From: Pseudomonadota bacterium
GTDB taxonomy: Bacteria > Pseudomonadota > Gammaproteobacteria > Xanthomonadales > Xanthomonadaceae
Direction: 5' to 3'
DNA: 64,000 nucleotides
NCBI GenBank assembly: GCA_023390905.1
Contig: JAEWBY010000090.1
Span: 30,704-94,703, forward strand
Shown here one piece after another: positions 62,031-64,000 of this stretch. Under the pieces are notes generated by a model, which searched no databases, was not told where the DNA came from, and saw nothing but the letters and a program-made list of their open reading frames with translations. The position numbers and the translations under genes are program-made. Numbering within the stretch: the stretch's first letter is position 1; every line of letters begins with the position of its first letter.

Positions 62031-62834
62031 TTACTCGGCAGCGGCTTCGTCAGCCTTCTTGCCGGTCTTCCTGGCCGGGGCGCGACGGGCGGCCTTGCCT
62101 TCTTCGTCGGCTTCCACGAACTCTTCCTCACGGACGGTCGCGGCGTTCGGGCTGGCGGCCTTGCCTTCCAGCACGGCGTCGGCGGCGGCGCGGGCGTACA
62201 GCTGCACGGCGCGGATGGCGTCGTCGTTGCCGGGGATGGCGTAGTCGACCAGGGCCGGGTCGTAGTTCGAGTCGACCACCGCGATCACCGGAATGCCGAG
62301 CTTCTTGGCTTCCTTGATGGCGATGTCTTCATGGCCGATGTCGATGACGAACAGGGCGTCCGGCAGACGGTTCATGTCCTTGATGCCGCCCAGCGAGGCT
62401 TCCAGCTTCTCGCGCTCGCGGCGCAGGCTCAGCACTTCGTGCTTGACCAGCTTCTCGAAGGTGCCGTCGGTTTCGGCCGCTTCCAGTTCCTTCAGGCGGG
62501 CGACCGACTTCTTCACCGTGGCGAAGTTGGTCAGGGTGCCGCCCAGCCAGCGCTGGGTCATGTACGGCATGCCGCAACGCTCGGCCTCTTCCTTCATGGC
62601 CTCGCGCGCGCTGCGCTTGGTGCCCAGGAACAGGATGGTGCCGCGCTTCTGCGCGATGCCCGAGATGAAGTTCATCGCGTCGTTGAACAGCGGAACGGTC
62701 TTCTCGAGGTTGATGATGTGGATCTTGCCACGGGCACCGAAGATGTACGGGGCCATCTTCGGGTTCCAGTAACGGGTCTGGTGGCCGAAGTGGACGCCGG
62801 CTTCCAGCATCTGGCGCATGGTGATCTGGGGCAT
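62031..62834 (-). CDS. rpsB: 30S ribosomal protein S2
   Basis: 267 residues from the ATG at 62834 with AGGAG 7 bases upstream. Starts MPQITMRQMLEAGVHFGHQT, with 'WNPKMAPYIFGARGKIHIINLEKT' (quoted in part), 'FLGTKRSAREAMKEEAERCGMPYM' (quoted in part) and 'VVDSNYDPALVDYAIPGNDDA' (quoted in part). The tail (about 235-267) is Lys/Arg/Ala-rich and longer than E. coli S2. A promoter-like site at 63077-63106 would give a leader of over 200 bases, fitting S2 self-regulation known in gammaproteobacteria. Confidence 0.97.
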   Translation of the reverse strand: MPQITMRQMLEAGVHFGHQTRYWNPKMAPYIFGARGKIHIINLEKTVPLFNDAMNFISGIAQKRGTILFLGTKRSAREAMKEEAERCGMPYMTQRWLGGTLTNFATVKKSVARLKELEAAETDGTFEKLVKHEVLSLRREREKLEASLGGIKDMNRLPDALFVIDIGHEDIAIKEAKKLGIPVIAVVDSNYDPALVDYAIPGNDDAIRAVQLYARAAADAVLEGKAASPNAATVREEEFVEADEEGKAARRAPARKTGKKADEAAAE

Positions 62835-63076
62835 TGCAGAACTCCTGGCAGTGGAACCCTCCGCGGCCGTCTTTCGGCAAGGTGCGGGCGCCCCGGCAGG
62901 TCGCCGTGGGCATGGGTTCCGGGGTTGGGCCTCCCTGGCGCTTCCGTGGCCGAACCTGTCTGGCAGGCACCCCGGCACGGGCTTTGGCGTCAGGTGTGTA
63001 TTCGCCGGCCGGGACGGCGCCCGGTACCCTGCGCCCGGCGTGGGCGGCCCCATGGCGGGGCGGACAGAGCCGGCGG

Positions 63077-63106
63077 AGTATACCGGTGCGGTGGGGGGCG
63101 GGGCAA
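63077..63106 (-). promoter_or_regulatory. rpsB: Promoter candidate for rpsB-tsf
   Basis: On the minus strand TTGCCC (63106-63101), an 18-base spacer and TATACT (63082-63077). It would give an rpsB leader of roughly 235 bases. Confidence 0.45.
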
Positions 63107-63169
63107 ACCGCCGCCGGGCCGGGGCGGGGCGGATCCGGCCCGGGAGGTCCGGGCGGCGGCGGAATAGGC

Positions 63170-63175
63170 GATAAT
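63170..63175 (+). promoter_or_regulatory. map: -10 box directly before map
   Basis: GATAAT ends 7 bases before the map ATG, so a transcript starting there would be leaderless or nearly so. No -35 is recognisable and no ribosome binding site precedes the ATG. Confidence 0.4.
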
Positions 63176-63182
63176 CCCCGCC

Positions 63183-63959
63183 ATGACCGTGCACCTCAAG
63201 ACCCCCGAAGAAATCGAGAAGATGCGCATCGCCGGCCGCCTGGCCGCCGAGGTGCTGGAGATGATCACCCCGCATGTGAAGCCGGGCGTGAGCACCGAGG
63301 AACTGGACCGCATCTGCCACGACCACATCGTCAACGTGCAGGGCGCCATCCCCGCCAACGTCGGCTACCGCGGCTATCCCAAGACCACCTGCATCTCGGT
63401 CAACAACGTGATCTGCCACGGCATTCCCAGTGCCGCCAAGGTCCTGAAGGACGGTGACATCGTCAACATCGACGTCACCGTGATCAAGGACGGCTGGCAC
63501 GGTGACACCAGCCGCATGTACTTCGCCGGCACTCCGTCGGTGATGGCCAGGCGCCTGGTGGAGACCACGTTCGAGGCGATGTGGCGCGGCATCCGCGCGG
63601 TGAAGCCCGGTGCCACCCTGGGTGATGTCGGCCATGCGATCCAGGCCTATGCGGAGGCCGAGCGCTTCTCGGTGGTGCGCGAGTACTGCGGCCACGGCAT
63701 CGGCAAGGTCTACCACGACGAGCCGCAGGTGCTGCACTACGGCCGCCCCGGCGAGGGTCTGGTGCTCAAGCCGGGCATGACCTTCACCATCGAGCCGATG
63801 ATCAACGAGGGCGCGCGCCACACCCGCGTGCTGCCCGACGGCTGGACCGTGGTCACCAAGGACCGCAAGCTCTCCGCGCAGTGGGAGCACATGGTCGCGG
63901 TGACGGCGGACGGCGTGGACATCCTCACCCGCCTGCCCGGCGACGACGACGCCCTCTGA
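63183..63959 (+). CDS. map: Methionine aminopeptidase type I
   Basis: 258 residues. Metal ligands are visible in 'VNIDVTVIKDGWHGDTSRMYF' (quoted in part; two Asp), 'YCGHGIGKVYHDEPQVLHYG' (His), 'TFTIEPMINEG' (Glu) and 'SAQWEHMVAVT' (Glu). It removes the initiator Met from new proteins. It diverges from rpsB and leads directly into the next frame after one base, as map-glnD do in E. coli and Pseudomonas. Confidence 0.97.
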   Translation: MTVHLKTPEEIEKMRIAGRLAAEVLEMITPHVKPGVSTEELDRICHDHIVNVQGAIPANVGYRGYPKTTCISVNNVICHGIPSAAKVLKDGDIVNIDVTVIKDGWHGDTSRMYFAGTPSVMARRLVETTFEAMWRGIRAVKPGATLGDVGHAIQAYAEAERFSVVREYCGHGIGKVYHDEPQVLHYGRPGEGLVLKPGMTFTIEPMINEGARHTRVLPDGWTVVTKDRKLSAQWEHMVAVTADGVDILTRLPGDDDAL

Positions 63960-63960
63960 C

Positions 63961-64000
63961 ATGGACCCGGCCGCGCACGATCCCGCGCCCGGCCGCAGGG
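63961..64000 (+). CDS. glnD: Probable start of glnD (PII uridylyltransferase), cut by the window end
   Basis: An ATG one base after the map stop opens a frame of 13 codons (MDPAAHDPAPGRR) to the end of the window. The identity is inferred only from gene order, since map is followed by glnD in related genomes; the visible residues carry no family signal. Confidence 0.45.
   Translation, partial: MDPAAHDPAPGRR

Larger units (their letters stand above)
62835..63182. other. 348-base divergent region with the rpsB leader
   Basis: Non-coding, very GC-rich, between rpsB (minus) and map (plus). It holds the rpsB ribosome binding site, a promoter candidate for rpsB and a GATAAT box before map. The frames open through it are low-complexity artefacts. 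Confidence 0.6.

Noticed and set aside
62835..63962. In-frame extension of rpsB by several hundred codons
   Set aside because: It runs antisense to map and lacks similarity; S2 starts at MPQITMRQ with a good ribosome binding site.

Overview
The window is a GC-rich stretch of chromosome from a gammaproteobacterium. It most likely belongs to the Xanthomonadaceae/Lysobacteraceae (Xanthomonas, Stenotrophomonas, Lysobacter or Luteimonas type); I cannot fix the genus. The reasons are the high GC content with long antisense open frames, a Pseudomonas-like order frr-uppS-cdsA-dxr-rseP-bamA, a Xanthomonas-type YjgA N-terminus, frequent TTG/GTG starts and intergenic heptamer repeats. I find no phage, insertion sequence, CRISPR array, secretion system, plasmid function, tRNA or rRNA. 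Almost everything is core genome, with a few accessory genes in between.

Layout. Positions 1-15.6 kb are a mixed region: phosphate transport (DUF47 + Pit), an alkyltransferase-like protein, a rhomboid protease, two adjacent M13 metallopeptidases (one with a broken zinc site), a CHASE2-GGDEF diguanylate cyclase, a phytoene-dehydrogenase-like flavoprotein, a serine hydrolase, a queuosine-precursor transporter with DUF502, a hot-dog thioesterase and a redox-competent CnoX-like thioredoxin. Positions 15.9-22.7 kb hold DUF998 and the conserved leuS-lptE-holA-nadD-rsfS-rlmH block. Positions 22.8-24.5 kb hold an orphan TonB and a SIMPL protein. Positions 24.6-34.4 kb hold maf-rng-yhdP-tldD and the divergent yjgA/pmbA pair, which places both TldD/TldE protease subunits in one cluster. 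Positions 34.5-38.4 kb hold DUF4870, ispA-xseB, tilS, a tiny membrane protein and a signal-peptidase-I homologue without its catalytic lysine.

Positions 38.4-63 kb, nearly all on the minus strand, are the large envelope, translation and replication cluster. In transcription order it runs rpsB-tsf // pyrH / CDF transporter / frr-uppS-cdsA-dxr-rseP-bamA-lpxD-fabZ-lpxA-lpxB-rnhB-(unknown)-dnaE-accA. It couples ribosome synthesis and recycling, UMP supply, undecaprenyl and phospholipid synthesis, outer-membrane protein assembly and lipid A synthesis, and many of its genes overlap by 4 bases. Differences from the textbook order are: no skp/ompH between bamA and lpxD; a cation-efflux gene between pyrH and frr; and an AIM24 gene, a subclass B3 metallo-beta-lactamase and an HDOD-GGDEF gene between tsf and pyrH. 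map, and the first codons of what is probably glnD, diverge from rpsB at the right end.

I found no wholly new multi-gene system. The best leads are two predicted active-site losses in otherwise well-kept enzyme homologues (M13 peptidase, signal peptidase I), an inverted-repeat element with heptamer arrays near the left end, the interrupted rpsB-tsf-pyrH-frr block, and several perfect RNA-hairpin signals between genes.
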